A DNA stretch of 64,000 nt. It comes from Macrococcus sp. DPC7161 (lineage in GTDB: Bacteria; Bacillota; Bacilli; Staphylococcales; Staphylococcaceae). The position numbers and the translations under genes are program-made. Numbering within the stretch: position 1 is the stretch's first letter; every line of letters starts with the position of its first letter. Shown in pieces: positions 1 to 12,228 of this stretch. A model generated the notes under the pieces. It was not told the origin of the DNA. It made no database searches and saw only the letters and a list, made by a program, of their open reading frames with translations. The DNA is taken from NCBI RefSeq assembly GCF_004117835.1, contig NZ_SDSC01000007.1, positions 28,138-92,137 of the forward strand, read 5' to 3'.

Positions 1-849
<849 letters not shown>

Positions 850-868
850 TTATGTCACTCCTTAAAAA

Positions 869-1402
869 TTATTGTTGATGAAACGATTTTTCTAGTCTAT
901 TTAAGTCATTCAATACTGACCCATCATATACTGTCGTTCCGATTGTAGCGCGAATACCGCCCACTAATGATTCATTAATTACATTTTCAATTAATAATTT
1001 GTGGTAACCAGTACGTTTGATAAAACTAGCACCAATTGCATCTAACTCTTCAGTAGATAAAGGATATACAGATTCAACTTTCATATGTGCTTGATTTAAA
1101 TCAGCATCACGGAATGCTGAAAATGCTTTTGCAATTTCAGGTAATAATCCTAATTGCTTTTTATCTGCTAAAAGTTTGATTGTGTTTAATAAAGGTGCAT
1201 CCACACCTTTAAACGTATTTAATACGAACGCTAAACGCTCATCTTTTGAAACTTTTGGATTGTCTGAGAAAGTTTTAAAAGCTTCATTATCTTTTAATGC
1301 TTTCTCGATTTCTTGTAAATCAGCAAAAACAGTTTCTACAACACCTGCATTTTTAGAAACTTCGAACAAGCTCTCGGCGAATTTATTAACGACTTTAGCC
1401 AT
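869..1402 (-). CDS. atpH: ATP synthase F1 subunit delta
   Basis: 177-residue OSCP/delta subunit that links the F1 head to the peripheral stalk. It starts MAKVVNKFAESLFEV and ends with the family's C-terminal segment (VGGIRATIGTTVYDGSV then a short basic tail). Length fits the family. The start codon overlaps the atpF stop by one base (TAATG), suggesting translational coupling, and atpA follows after 19 nt. Part of the atp operon. Confidence 0.96.
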   Translation of the reverse strand: MAKVVNKFAESLFEVSKNAGVVETVFADLQEIEKALKDNEAFKTFSDNPKVSKDERLAFVLNTFKGVDAPLLNTIKLLADKKQLGLLPEIAKAFSAFRDADLNQAHMKVESVYPLSTEELDAIGASFIKRTGYHKLLIENVINESLVGGIRATIGTTVYDGSVLNDLNRLEKSFHQQ

Positions 1403-1917
1403 TATTTCTCGCCTGCCTCTTGAATGAAGTCACGTACTAATTGTTGTTGATCTGCTGCATTAATTTCTTTATTAATTACTTTTTGTGCAATTAATACTGA
1501 TAATTCAGCAACGCGATCATTAATATCTGCAATCGCACGTTTCTTCTCTTGCTCAATTTCAACTTGTGCGTTAGCAACTAAGCTGTTCGCACGTACATTT
1601 GCTTCGTGTAAAATTTGCTCGTGTTCTGTTTTTGCTTGAGCTTTTGCTGACTCAATAATTTGAGCAACTTCTGTTTGCGTTTTCGCTAATAAAGCTTTAT
1701 TTTCTTCAGCGTATTGTTTTGCTGCTTCGTTTTGTTTCTTTGCTTCGTCGATATCTTTATTAATTGCATCTTGGCGCTCATCCATAATCGATTTCAAAGG
1801 ACCAAAAGCAAATTTAGATAATAACGCTAATAAAATAATGAAAGTAACAAGCGTAAACGCGATTGTACCCCATTCAACACCACCGTGTCCGGCAGCACCT
1901 AAAATTAAGAAATTCAA
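1402..1917 (-). CDS. atpF: ATP synthase Fo subunit b
   Basis: Peripheral-stalk b subunit: one N-terminal membrane segment (about residues 12-35, rich in V, I and L) followed by a long charged Glu/Lys/Ala coiled coil. I chose the TTG at 1917 (MNFLILGAAG, 171 residues) because AAAGGAG sits 8 nt before it and the length then matches staphylococcal b subunits. The longer reading from the ATG at 1950 would put that Shine-Dalgarno sequence inside the gene and lacks one of its own. Ends in a one-base overlap with atpH. Confidence 0.93.
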   Translation of the reverse strand: MNFLILGAAGHGGVEWGTIAFTLVTFIILLALLSKFAFGPLKSIMDERQDAINKDIDEAKKQNEAAKQYAEENKALLAKTQTEVAQIIESAKAQAKTEHEQILHEANVRANSLVANAQVEIEQEKKRAIADINDRVAELSVLIAQKVINKEINAADQQQLVRDFIQEAGEK

Positions 1918-1999
1918 GTGTAACGCTCCTTTCATCGCAGTTATATTCATAAATGAATGGCGAAATCACGAATGACTTCGCCGGGAAATAATCTATTAA

Positions 2000-2251
<252 letters not shown>

Positions 2252-2256
2252 TTATA

Positions 2257-3350
<1,094 letters not shown>

Positions 3351-3411
3351 ATTAAGAAAACTCCTTAGAAATAGTTTTCACGCGAATGAAAACCGTTTCA
3401 TTCCAAAGTTT

Positions 3412-3440
3412 ATGATAATATAGGGCAAAATATGTGTCAA
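3412..3440 (-). promoter_or_regulatory. sigma-A promoter of the atp operon
   Basis: On the minus strand, TTGACA (3440-3435) and TATCAT (3417-3412) are separated by exactly 17 nt, about 60 nt upstream of atpI. The -35 element is a perfect consensus. A short inverted repeat, AATGAAA/TTTCATT, at 3385-3402 lies in the predicted leader. No terminator is evident between mnaA and this promoter, so read-through from upstream is possible. Confidence 0.8.
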
Positions 3441-3558
3441 TGGCATGACAAAACTTTGAAAAATTAAAATTTTTCTTCTGTTCACATTTTAGACACATAT
3501 TCGCCAAATATAGTACAAAATATCTGTTTACAACTTTAATTCGAGATTTTGAAAATGT

Positions 3559-4692
3559 TTAAGACGTGAAAGGCTCAGGTTTTACATCTGTCAAGTTAAA
3601 ATAGTATTTAATATGTTCACAAATACGTTTAGAAACTTGACCATCTCCATAAGGATTGCTTGCTTCACTCATCTGATTAAACAATGTTTCATCATCTAAT
3701 AATTGCTTTGTTAATTGATAAATATTTTCTTCTTCAATACCTGCTAACTTTAATGTACCTGCTTTAACACCTTCAGGACGTTCAGTCGTATCACGAAGTA
3801 CTAATACCGGTTTCCCTAATGAAGGCGCCTCTTCTTGAACGCCACCTGAATCCGTTAAAATAAAATGACTTCTAGCTGCAAAGTTATGGAAATCAATCAC
3901 ATCTAAAGGTTCAATCAATTGAATACGATCATGACCCTCTAAATGTTGTGCTGCAATTTCACGGACTTTTGGATTTTTGTGCATTGGATAAATCACTTCT
4001 ACATCATCATATTCATCTACAATGCGTCTCACCGCACTAAAGATGTTATGCATTGGTTGACCAATATTTTCACGGCGATGTGCAGTTAATAAAATCAAAC
4101 GTTTATCCTTAACTTGATCTAAAATATCCGATTGATAGTCATCATTAACTGTTGTATGCAATGCATCCGTCGCAGTATTACCAGTGATGACTATCGATGC
4201 TTCCGGTTTGTTTTCGTTCAATAAATTTTGTGCTGAATCCACTGTTGGCGCAAAATGTAAATCCGCCAATACACCTGTCATTTGACGATTCATTTCTTCA
4301 GGATATGGAGAGTACTTATTGTAAGTACGAAGTCCTGCTTCCACATGTCCAATTGCGACTTCATTATAAAATGCAGCCAAGCCTCCAGCAAATGTCGTTG
4401 TCGTATCACCATGAACTAAAATCATGTCAGGCTTTTCTTTCTGAATCACTTCTTCTAAGCCAACCAACACACGACTTGTCACTTGAGTAAGTGTTTGTCC
4501 AGGTTTCATTATATTCAAATCATAATCTGGTGTAATATTAAAAATCTCTAAAACTTGATCTAACATTTCTCTATGTTGTGCAGTAACAACAACAACGGGT
4601 TGTAAGTCTGGATCTTCTTTTAAAGCAAGAACAAGAGGTGCCATTTTGATTGCTTCTGGTCTTGTTCCAAATACGGTCATAATTTTTTTCAT
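3559..4692 (-). CDS. mnaA: UDP-N-acetylglucosamine 2-epimerase (non-hydrolysing)
   Basis: 377-residue enzyme converting UDP-GlcNAc to UDP-ManNAc, the donor for the teichoic acid linkage unit and some capsules. Visible motifs are MTVFGTRPEAIKMAPL at the N-terminus, HGDTTTTFAG, and GHVEAGLRT with the conserved acidic residue. Also called wecB/yvyH in relatives. Starts at 4692 after an AGGAGA site. Last gene of the upp-glyA-rpiB block and immediately before the atp promoter. Confidence 0.95.
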   Translation of the reverse strand: MKKIMTVFGTRPEAIKMAPLVLALKEDPDLQPVVVVTAQHREMLDQVLEIFNITPDYDLNIMKPGQTLTQVTSRVLVGLEEVIQKEKPDMILVHGDTTTTFAGGLAAFYNEVAIGHVEAGLRTYNKYSPYPEEMNRQMTGVLADLHFAPTVDSAQNLLNENKPEASIVITGNTATDALHTTVNDDYQSDILDQVKDKRLILLTAHRRENIGQPMHNIFSAVRRIVDEYDDVEVIYPMHKNPKVREIAAQHLEGHDRIQLIEPLDVIDFHNFAARSHFILTDSGGVQEEAPSLGKPVLVLRDTTERPEGVKAGTLKLAGIEEENIYQLTKQLLDDETLFNQMSEASNPYGDGQVSKRICEHIKYYFNLTDVKPEPFTS

Positions 4693-4734
4693 GATCGTCT
4701 CCTAATAATTTAATAGATTTGAAATACGTTAAAC

Positions 4735-5364
4735 TTACTTCGTTCCGAATAAACGGTCTCCAGCATCACCTAGACCTGGTACGATATAACCATGGTCATT
4801 TAACATTTCGTCTAATGCCGCAATATAAATATCTACATCAGGATGTGCTTCTTGTAATAATTTCACACCTTCAGGCGCTGCGATTAGGCACATGAATCTG
4901 ATTTTTGTTGCGCCACGTTTTTTTAATGAATTGATTGCTTCAATCGCTGAACCTCCAGTTGCAAGCATTGGGTCAACAACGATAAAATCGCGCTCTTCAA
5001 TATCTTGTGGCAACTTTGCAAAATATTCAACAGGTTGTAATGTTTTTGGATCACGGTATAAACCAATATGACCTACACGTGCTGCAGGAATCATTTTTAA
5101 TACACCATCAGTCATTCCTAATCCCGCACGTAAAATAGGTACTACAGCTACTTTTTTACCAGCTAAACGCTTCGCTGTCATTTTAGTGACAGGCGTTTGA
5201 ATTTCAACATCTGCAAGTTCTAAATCACGTGTGACTTCATAGGCCATTAACATACCTACTTCATCTACAAGTTCACGAAATTCTTTAGTGCCTGTTTTTT
5301 CATCTCGGATATAACTCAACTTATGTTGAATTAATGGGTGATCAAATACTACTACTTTTGCCAT
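4735..5364 (-). CDS. upp: uracil phosphoribosyltransferase
   Basis: 209-residue enzyme making UMP from uracil and PRPP in pyrimidine salvage. The PRPP-binding loop reads [12 protein letters not shown], and the uracil-binding end [18 protein letters not shown] is intact. Length equals the family norm. It lies 32 nt downstream of glyA and 42 nt upstream of mnaA, in the same operon order as in Bacillus and other staphylococci. Confidence 0.98.
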   Translation of the reverse strand: MAKVVVFDHPLIQHKLSYIRDEKTGTKEFRELVDEVGMLMAYEVTRDLELADVEIQTPVTKMTAKRLAGKKVAVVPILRAGLGMTDGVLKMIPAARVGHIGLYRDPKTLQPVEYFAKLPQDIEERDFIVVDPMLATGGSAIEAINSLKKRGATKIRFMCLIAAPEGVKLLQEAHPDVDIYIAALDEMLNDHGYIVPGLGDAGDRLFGTK

Positions 5365-5396
5365 GGTTACACTTCCTATTTTTTATTTTCTATACC

Positions 5397-6632
5397 TTAA
5401 TCATGTAAAGGGAATGCATCAGTAATTGCACTGATTCGTTCTCTTGCTGATTGTAATACCGCTTCATTTTCATGGTCATGTAAAACATCTGCGATGACAT
5501 TCGCAATTTCAACCATTTCTTTTTCCTTTAATCCTCTTGTTGTAACAGCAGGCGTTCCAATACGTACACCACTAGTAATAAACGGAGAGTTCGTATCAAA
5601 CGGAATTGTATTTTTATTTGTTGTAATATGCACTTCATCTAAAGCGTGTTCAGCAACTTTACCTGTCAGAGCAACACTTGTAACATCAATCGTAAATACA
5701 TGGTTGTCAGTTCCACCAGAAATAACACGTAAACCACGTTGTTGTAACTGCTCAGATAATGCTTTTGCATTGGCAATCACTTGTGTTTGGTAAGCTTTAA
5801 ATTCAGGTTGTAACGCTTCACCAAATGCAACTGCTTTAGCAGCGATAACATGCATTAATGGGCCACCTTGGATACCAGGGAAGATCGCTTTGTCAATTGC
5901 TTTTGCGTATTCTTCTTTACATAAAATCATACCGCCACGAGGACCGCGTAATGTTTTATGAGTAGTCGTCGTTACAAAATCAGCATAAGGCACTGGATTT
6001 GGATGTAAACCAACAGCCACTAAACCTGCGATATGTGCCATATCTACCATCAATTTCGCACCAACTTCATCAGCAATCACTTTAAACTGTTCAAAGTCAA
6101 TTGTTCGAGAATACGCAGATGCACCAGCAATGATTAATTTTGGTTGATGTTCATGAGCTAAACGGCGAACTTCATCATAATTAATCATTTCAGTTTCTTT
6201 ATCTACACCGTAAGCAACGAACTTGTAATCAATTCCACTAAAGTTAACAGGTGATCCATGCGTTAAATGTCCACCATGAGATAAGTCCATACCTAAAACA
6301 GTATCTCCATGTTCTAATGCAACACGGTATACAGCCATATTGGCTTGTGAACCAGAGTGTGGTTGCACATTTGCATGCTCAGCTCCAAAAATTTCTTTCG
6401 CTCTATCACGTGCTAAATCTTCTACGATATCAACGAATTCACAACCACCATAATAACGCTTATGAGGAAATCCTTCAGCGTATTTATTCGTTAAAACTGA
6501 ACCTTGTGCTTCCATAACCGCTTTAGAAACAAAGTTTTCAGATGCAATTAATTCGATATTTTTATTTTGGCGATCAAATTCCTTTTGAATCGCTTCGAAT
6601 ACTTTTTGATCTTGTTTTTGAATTGATGACAT
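5397..6632 (-). CDS. glyA: serine hydroxymethyltransferase
   Basis: 411-residue PLP enzyme interconverting serine and glycine with tetrahydrofolate, the main source of one-carbon units. The PLP lysine is Lys226 in [14 protein letters not shown], and the N-terminal [11 protein letters not shown] motif is present. Full length. The start at 6632 follows AAGGAGAG. Sits between ywlG and upp in the conserved block. Confidence 0.98.
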   Translation of the reverse strand: MSSIQKQDQKVFEAIQKEFDRQNKNIELIASENFVSKAVMEAQGSVLTNKYAEGFPHKRYYGGCEFVDIVEDLARDRAKEIFGAEHANVQPHSGSQANMAVYRVALEHGDTVLGMDLSHGGHLTHGSPVNFSGIDYKFVAYGVDKETEMINYDEVRRLAHEHQPKLIIAGASAYSRTIDFEQFKVIADEVGAKLMVDMAHIAGLVAVGLHPNPVPYADFVTTTTHKTLRGPRGGMILCKEEYAKAIDKAIFPGIQGGPLMHVIAAKAVAFGEALQPEFKAYQTQVIANAKALSEQLQQRGLRVISGGTDNHVFTIDVTSVALTGKVAEHALDEVHITTNKNTIPFDTNSPFITSGVRIGTPAVTTRGLKEKEMVEIANVIADVLHDHENEAVLQSARERISAITDAFPLHD

Positions 6633-6643
6633 ATAATCTCTCC

Positions 6644-7192
6644 TTATTGATAATGTGCGCGACTTCCGCCAATTAATTTATCTCGATGTGTACATAAAGT
6701 CACAATCGCTTCACCTACTTGTTTTACCGGCACTCTAACTGGTACTTGTACATGCTTTACATGCATACCTATAAGTGTTTGACCAATATCAATACCGCAA
6801 TCCACTTGTATATGTTCAATCACGCAAGGATTCACCATTTGCTCAAATGCATATGTACTCATACTGCCTCCCGCTTTACGAACAGGTTTAACATTTACTT
6901 TTGTATAATCACGCAGTTTAGTTAATGCATCAGATTCAATGGTTATTGCGCGGTTGATGTGCTCACAACCTTGGAAACAGAATGTTACACCAGTTTCTAA
7001 GCTTACTTTCATTAATTGTTCATAAAAGTATTGTGCCACTTCCATAGAACTGTCTGTCCCTATTTTATGACCGAGCACTTCAGATGTTGAACAACCGATG
7101 ACACACAATTCTCCTGGCTTAAAAAATTGTATTTCCTTTAACGCTTCCATCAGTTGATCAAAATCTTGTTGCATCATAGTTAAATTATCCAT
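6644..7192 (-). CDS. YwlG family protein (TIGR01440/DUF436)
   Basis: Conserved Firmicute protein of unknown function. The recognisable core is [24 protein letters not shown] and [13 protein letters not shown]; the paired cysteine and histidine residues suggest metal or cofactor binding, but no activity is established to my knowledge. I placed the start at 7192 (MDNLTMMQQ), where it overlaps the rpiB stop by 8 nt. An upstream ATG at 7249 would overlap rpiB by 65 nt and add residues the family lacks. Confidence 0.85.
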   Translation of the reverse strand: MDNLTMMQQDFDQLMEALKEIQFFKPGELCVIGCSTSEVLGHKIGTDSSMEVAQYFYEQLMKVSLETGVTFCFQGCEHINRAITIESDALTKLRDYTKVNVKPVRKAGGSMSTYAFEQMVNPCVIEHIQVDCGIDIGQTLIGMHVKHVQVPVRVPVKQVGEAIVTLCTHRDKLIGGSRAHYQ

Positions 7193-7631
7193 TACAAGAC
7201 TCAATTGCTGAAATTTTGTCAATGCGATTTTGATGACGACCGCCTTCAAATTCGCTATTTAGCCAAGTTTTAACAATCAATAACATTAACCCTTCACCAA
7301 TCACGCGTTGACCTAAAGCCAATACATTAGAATTATTATGTTGTCTTGTTACTTCAGCAGTAAATACATCTGATACAAGTGCACAACGAATACCGTCAAC
7401 TTTATTGGCAGCAATGCTCATACCAATACCCGTACCACAAACTAAAATACCACGATCATACGTACCATTTGCAACACTTTCGGCAACTGGCTTTGCATAA
7501 TCTGGATAGTCTACTGAATTTTCATCACTAGGGCCAAAATCTTTAAATTCAATTCCGACTTCAGTTAAGTAAGCTTTAATTTTTTCTTTGTATAAAAAGC
7601 CACCATGATCACTTGCAATTGCAATTTTCAC
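7185..7631 (-). CDS. rpiB: ribose-5-phosphate isomerase B / RpiB-LacA family sugar isomerase
   Basis: 148-residue sugar-phosphate isomerase. The N-terminal [11 protein letters not shown] and active-site [14 protein letters not shown] motifs are characteristic, with the catalytic cysteine in VCGTG. The start is the GTG at 7631, which has GGGGG seven nt upstream and gives the family length; a longer reading from 7658 has no such site. Known family members act on ribose-5-P or allose-6-P; the substrate cannot be told from sequence here. Overlaps ywlG. Confidence 0.92.
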   Translation of the reverse strand: MKIAIASDHGGFLYKEKIKAYLTEVGIEFKDFGPSDENSVDYPDYAKPVAESVANGTYDRGILVCGTGIGMSIAANKVDGIRCALVSDVFTAEVTRQHNNSNVLALGQRVIGEGLMLLIVKTWLNSEFEGGRHQNRIDKISAIESCNG

Positions 7632-7730
7632 AACATTACCCCCAATCTTTTGATACATATTTATTATAACGTATTTAAATACATGTTAAAACAATACGTA
7701 TATGATAAAGTGGTGCATTTTTTTCACAAT

Positions 7731-8156
7731 TTATTTTTCACTGAGTTTGGCGATTAATTTTTCGATATGTTGTTTCAATTCAAAGTAAGTCGCTTCATAA
7801 ATTGGATAACTGCCACCATAAGGGTCCATAATATCTTGAGACACACCGTTAACATATTCTATTAAAGTGTATGTCTTATCATTTGGAAATAAAGCTTTGA
7901 CATAATTTTTATGCGATGCGGTCATCGTTAAAATTAAATCATATTCTAAGTCATTTTGCGTGAACAACGATGCATTCGATACAGGTTTCAATTCATACGT
8001 TTGAATCACTTTTAATGTATTAGTTGACGTTTCTGCACCATCCATTGCACTAATGCCTCTTGAAGCAAATTCGTGTTCATGAGATAAACTTTTAGCAATA
8101 CTTTCAGCCATTGGGCTACGACAAGTATTACCTGTACATACGAATAATACTTTCAT
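7731..8156 (-). CDS. ptpB: low-molecular-weight protein-tyrosine phosphatase
   Basis: 141-residue phosphatase with the P-loop CTGNTCRS at residues 7-14 (nucleophile Cys7, Arg13) and the acid loop DPYGGSY. In relatives PtpB/YwlE acts on phospho-arginine or phospho-tyrosine proteins. The threonine in the P-loop (CTGNTCRS, not isoleucine) is the feature associated with arginine phosphatase activity in YwlE. Follows the Sua5 gene after 7 nt, so it is cotranscribed. Confidence 0.93.
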   Translation of the reverse strand: MKVLFVCTGNTCRSPMAESIAKSLSHEHEFASRGISAMDGAETSTNTLKVIQTYELKPVSNASLFTQNDLEYDLILTMTASHKNYVKALFPNDKTYTLIEYVNGVSQDIMDPYGGSYPIYEATYFELKQHIEKLIAKLSEK

Positions 8157-8163
8157 AAACTCC

Positions 8164-9165
8164 CTACTTTCCTGAAACAGCTTTATTCATACGATTTAAT
8201 AGCGCCATGCTTTCATCTGTTTCTTCAAAATCCGTGATATAAATCACTTTAATGTCTTCTTGTTGATCAGCACTTCTTAAACTGTGATATAAATCTCTCA
8301 TCGCCCCTGTAATATCAGCATAAGTTTGACCTAAAGGAAATACAGCACCATTCACTTTATGATGTTCACTAACAGGTGCAATCATCGCTTCATCTGCTTG
8401 TAACTGAAACGTTTCAAAAGGTGCTACTTTAATCAATTGTGCTTCAGGTGCGTAATGACGATATTTCATTCCTGGTGCAATCGGTTGTTTTAAATCATAA
8501 TTAAATGGCACGATACATCCAGGAACAATCGACTCTATCATCGATTGTGTAATGGCACCTGGCCTAGCAATTTTAAACGGGTAACTCGTACAATCAATCA
8601 CAGTACTCTCAATCCCTACTTCCACAGGATCACTGACCACTACACCAAATATTTTACCATCTAAATCATTAATCACATGCTCAGCATGTGTTGGCGATGG
8701 TTTTCCGCTCGTATTTGCAGATGGCGCCGCAATTGGCAAATACGATAATTTAAGTAATTGTCTCGCCACTTTATCACTAGGCATTCTTACTGCAACGGTA
8801 TCCATTTGGCCAAAAGACAATTGTGATAATACATCTTTTTTCATAGGTAAAATAAATGAAATTGGTCCTGGCCAAAATGCATCCATTAACATATCTGTCG
8901 TTTGATTTGGAATTTGTGCAAATGAATGAATTTGTTCTTGCTCATATATATGCACAATTAACGGATTGTCACTTGGTCTTCCTTTTGCTTTAAAGATTTT
9001 ATCCACAGCTTCATCACTCATCGCATTACCAGCTAAACCATAAACCGTTTCAGTTGGAATACCAACGACTTCATTGGCCTTTAATGCATTTATAATTTCA
9101 TCAATCTGTGGATATGTGGATAAGTCATCCACATAGTTACGCACATCCCAAACATGCGTTTCCAT
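8164..9165 (-). CDS. threonylcarbamoyl-AMP synthase (Sua5/YwlC)
   Basis: 333-residue enzyme that makes threonylcarbamoyl-AMP for the t6A37 tRNA modification. The N-terminal YrdC domain has GIPTETVYGLAGNA and KGRPSDNPLIVHI; the C-terminal part is the Sua5-type extra domain beginning near PIAPGMKYRHYAP. I chose the ATG at 9165, which has GAGGGTG six nt upstream, over the ATG at 9219, which lacks a site. Lies between prmC and ptpB, its usual place. Confidence 0.94.
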   Translation of the reverse strand: METHVWDVRNYVDDLSTYPQIDEIINALKANEVVGIPTETVYGLAGNAMSDEAVDKIFKAKGRPSDNPLIVHIYEQEQIHSFAQIPNQTTDMLMDAFWPGPISFILPMKKDVLSQLSFGQMDTVAVRMPSDKVARQLLKLSYLPIAAPSANTSGKPSPTHAEHVINDLDGKIFGVVVSDPVEVGIESTVIDCTSYPFKIARPGAITQSMIESIVPGCIVPFNYDLKQPIAPGMKYRHYAPEAQLIKVAPFETFQLQADEAMIAPVSEHHKVNGAVFPLGQTYADITGAMRDLYHSLRSADQQEDIKVIYITDFEETDESMALLNRMNKAVSGK

Positions 9166-9254
9166 AGCCTTCACCCTCTCTCTTACTGTAAATGACATGA
9201 TAGCAAAAAAGTTATACACATTCTGTGGATAACTCCAAATACTTTGTGCATAAC

Positions 9255-10100
9255 TTATTCACACCAATGAAACCATAATACTCGGTCTAATTGATTTATA
9301 TCTTGTTCAACATTTACTTTTACATTTGGATAATACACATGAATAAATTTCATTAAGGCTTCACTTTGTGCATGACCGATTTCAAAAGCCACTAAAGCAT
9401 TTGGCTTCATCACATATTTTAAATCTTCAATCATACGTTTGTACAATGCAAGACCTTCATCTTCAGCAAACAATGCGATGTGAGGATCAAACTGTAAAGC
9501 CTGAGCATTCATTAAATGTCGCTCACTTTCAGCGATATAAGGTGGATTGCTGACTAACACATCTAATTTGATTTGTTGTTCAATCAAAGGTTGCAACAAA
9601 TCGCCTTGCAAAAAAGTGACATTCGCTTGATGTGTATCTGCATTTTCATTTGCAACAACCAAAGCATGCTCACTAATATCCACAGCATACATAGTAATCG
9701 CTTCAAGTTTAGCTAAAGTAATCGCAATGATCCCTGTACCTGTACCAATATCAGCAACCACATCGCCACGCTTTAAATGAGATTTAACAACATCGATTAA
9801 ATGTTCCGTTTCTGGTCTTGGTGTTAATGTATCAGGTGTTACTTTAAATCGTTCACCATAAAAATATTGCCACCCTATAATGTGTGATAACGGCTCATTT
9901 TCACAAAGTCTTTCAATTCCTGATTGATACAATAGCCACTGGGATTGTGAAAGCTTTTTTTCATTCATGACAATATCCATTTGTGACAAAGAAAACAAAT
10001 CCATTAAAAGAAAACGCGCACCAATCTCTGGTTGGTCATTTTCTCTCAATGTCTTCGTTCCATATGTTAGTACATCACTTAGTTTATAGCTGTCCATCAT
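9255..10100 (-). CDS. prmC: release factor glutamine methyltransferase
   Basis: 281-residue SAM-dependent enzyme that methylates the GGQ glutamine of release factors. The motif NPPY is present in [10 protein letters not shown], and the SAM site is [11 protein letters not shown]. It overlaps the 3' end of its substrate gene prfA by 17 nt, so the enzyme and its target are translationally coupled. Either of the two adjacent ATGs (10100 or 10097) may be used. Confidence 0.95.
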   Translation of the reverse strand: MMDSYKLSDVLTYGTKTLRENDQPEIGARFLLMDLFSLSQMDIVMNEKKLSQSQWLLYQSGIERLCENEPLSHIIGWQYFYGERFKVTPDTLTPRPETEHLIDVVKSHLKRGDVVADIGTGTGIIAITLAKLEAITMYAVDISEHALVVANENADTHQANVTFLQGDLLQPLIEQQIKLDVLVSNPPYIAESERHLMNAQALQFDPHIALFAEDEGLALYKRMIEDLKYVMKPNALVAFEIGHAQSEALMKFIHVYYPNVKVNVEQDINQLDRVLWFHWCE

Positions 10101-11160
10101 TCATCGCTTCTAATTTACTTGTTTGTTCTGCAATGATTAAAGCTTCAATCACTTCTGAAACTTTACCTTCCATAATTTGATCTAACTTTTGAATCGTTAA
10201 ACCAATACGGTGGTCGGTTACACGGTTTTGTGGATAGTTATATGTACGAATACGTTCAGAACGGTCACCTGTACCCACTGCTGATTTACGTTGCTCATCG
10301 TATTTCGCACGTTCTTCTTGCATCATTTTGTCGTATACACGGATTTTTAATAATTTTAATGCTTTTTCACGGTTTTGAATTTGTGACTTTTCAGATGACG
10401 TGGCAACAATTCCTGTTGGTAAGTGGGTAATACGTACAGCTGAGTCTGTCGTATTAACGTGCTGACCACCCGAACCTGATGAACGGTATGTATCAATCTT
10501 TAAGTCTTCTTGACGAATCTCAATTTCAACATCTTCTACTTCAGGTAATACCGCAACTGTAGCCGTTGATGTATGGATACGTCCACCACTTTCTGTTGTT
10601 GGGATACGTTGAACACGGTGAGCTCCATTTTCAAACTTCAACTTACTGTATGCACCTGAACCCATAATTGTAAAACTGATGTCTTTGAAACCACCATGGT
10701 CTGCTTCCGTCATTTCGTTGATTTCAATTTTCCAACCTTGCATTTCAGCGTATTTAGAATACATACGGAATAAATCTCCAGCAAAGATATTCGCTTCGTC
10801 TCCACCTGCAGCACCACGAATCTCCATAACAACGTTTTTCTCATCCATAGGATCTTTAGGGATCAATAATAATTTCAATTGCTCTTCTAATTCTGGGATT
10901 TGAGGCTTTAATTCATTCATTTCTTCTTTAATCATTGCCTCTTCTTCTGGATCATTTGTTTCTTTTAACATTTCTAAAGCATCTTCTAACTGCTCTTTCA
11001 CTGATTTGTACTCACGATATACGTCTACAGTTTTTTGTAAATCTGATTGTTCTTTAGAATACTTTCTTAATTTATCACTATCACTTACAACATCTGGATC
11101 ACTTAATAATTCATTTAATTGTTCGTAACGTTCTTCTACGATATCTAATTGATCAAACAT
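10084..11160 (-). CDS. prfA: peptide chain release factor 1
   Basis: 358-residue RF1, which ends translation at UAA and UAG. The peptidyl-transferase motif GGQ is at residues 231-233, and the stop-codon recognition tripeptide PTT (PxT type, RF1-like and not SPF) is at 187-189. The acidic N-terminal coiled-coil domain is complete. The start at 11160 follows AAGGAGCC. Lies between tdk and prmC. Confidence 0.97.
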   Translation of the reverse strand: MFDQLDIVEERYEQLNELLSDPDVVSDSDKLRKYSKEQSDLQKTVDVYREYKSVKEQLEDALEMLKETNDPEEEAMIKEEMNELKPQIPELEEQLKLLLIPKDPMDEKNVVMEIRGAAGGDEANIFAGDLFRMYSKYAEMQGWKIEINEMTEADHGGFKDISFTIMGSGAYSKLKFENGAHRVQRIPTTESGGRIHTSTATVAVLPEVEDVEIEIRQEDLKIDTYRSSGSGGQHVNTTDSAVRITHLPTGIVATSSEKSQIQNREKALKLLKIRVYDKMMQEERAKYDEQRKSAVGTGDRSERIRTYNYPQNRVTDHRIGLTIQKLDQIMEGKVSEVIEALIIAEQTSKLEAMNDGQL

Positions 11161-11177
11161 AATAGGCTCCTTTAATT

Positions 11178-11753
11178 TTATTTTCTTACGACGTGATGTT
11201 CACGACAACGTGGTTCGTAACTTTCCTTAGCACCCACTAATATAATCGGGTCATCGAATTTTGCTGGCACACCATCGATTAAGCGTTGCGTTCTACTTGC
11301 TGGCGCTCCGCAAACTGCACATACAGCTTGTAATTTGGTCACATGTTCTGCTACTGCCATCAATTCAGGAACGGGTTCAAATGGCACACATCTGAAATCC
11401 ATATCTAATCCAGCAACAATCACTCTATGTCCTGCTTCAGCTAACTTTGTTGCCACTTCCACGATACCATTATCAAAAAATTGCACTTCATCAATAGCAA
11501 TGATATCATGTGACTCTTTCACATGGTCTAATATCTCGCTTGAGTCTTTCACGTTAATTGCTTCAATTGCAGTACCATTATGACTCACTACTTCTTGTTC
11601 AGAATAACGGTTATCAATTTCTGGTTTAAAGACAATCACATTTTGTTTAGCATATAAACCACGACGTAAACGTCTAATTAACTCTTCACTTTTACCTGAG
11701 AACATGCTCCCAGTAATACATTCTATCCAACCTGCATGATAGTTTTCATACAT
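11178..11753 (-). CDS. tdk: thymidine kinase
   Basis: 191-residue type II thymidine kinase for dTMP salvage. P-loop [10 protein letters not shown] near residue 17, IDEVQFF in the middle, and zinc-binding cysteines in CAVCG and the terminal CREHH. The ATG at 11753 (MYENYHAGW) is the chosen start because AAAGGTGG lies 8 nt upstream; a GTG four codons earlier sits inside that site. Heads the prfA-prmC-ywlC group. Confidence 0.95.
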   Translation of the reverse strand: MYENYHAGWIECITGSMFSGKSEELIRRLRRGLYAKQNVIVFKPEIDNRYSEQEVVSHNGTAIEAINVKDSSEILDHVKESHDIIAIDEVQFFDNGIVEVATKLAEAGHRVIVAGLDMDFRCVPFEPVPELMAVAEHVTKLQAVCAVCGAPASRTQRLIDGVPAKFDDPIILVGAKESYEPRCREHHVVRK

Positions 11754-11815
11754 TTCATAAACCACCTTTTAAAGCATAATCGCTTTATTATACCACAAAA
11801 TCATTATATTTTGAG

Positions 11816-11851
11816 ACAAAAAAAGAGTACAAGACAAAAGTCTTGTACTCT
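11816..11851 (-). terminator. terminator after rpmE2
   Basis: Perfect 11-bp stem GAGTACAAGAC/GTCTTGTACTC with an AAAA loop at 11825-11850, followed on the minus strand by a T run. It closes the rpmE2 transcript and separates it from tdk. Confidence 0.9.
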
Positions 11852-11860
11852 GATAAGTTC

Positions 11861-12118
11861 TTAATTGTTTGCAGATTTGAATCCGAACTTTTTGTTGAAA
11901 CGTTCCACACGACCATCCGCTGCAGCGAATTTTTGACGTCCTGTGTAGAATGGGTGTGAATCAGATGAGATATCTAAACGAATTACTGGGTATTCGTTAC
12001 CATCTTCCCATGTCATAGTTTCGTTTGAAGTACGAGTAGAACCGCTTAAGAATTTGAATTCAGTAGTTGAATCCATGAAAATTACTTTACGGTATTCTGG
12101 GTGAATTCCTGGTTTCAT
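11861..12118 (-). CDS. rpmE2: 50S ribosomal protein L31 type B
   Basis: 85-residue L31 of the zinc-free type: it starts [17 protein letters not shown] and contains no cysteine, unlike the CxxC-bearing L31 type A. The start at 12118 has GGAG (AAAGGAGCTG) close upstream; a longer reading to 12178 has no support. Found between rho and tdk as in other Firmicutes. No Zur-like operator is obvious in the 110 nt upstream. Confidence 0.96.
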   Translation of the reverse strand: MKPGIHPEYRKVIFMDSTTEFKFLSGSTRTSNETMTWEDGNEYPVIRLDISSDSHPFYTGRQKFAAADGRVERFNKKFGFKSANN

Positions 12119-12228
12119 TATTTTCAGCTCCTTTGCCCTGAACCATCTGGAACAGAGTTTATTCGTGGATATTTCCACGTCAATACTTACATACTATATC
12201 AGTTTATGATTTAAAAAGCAATACTTTT

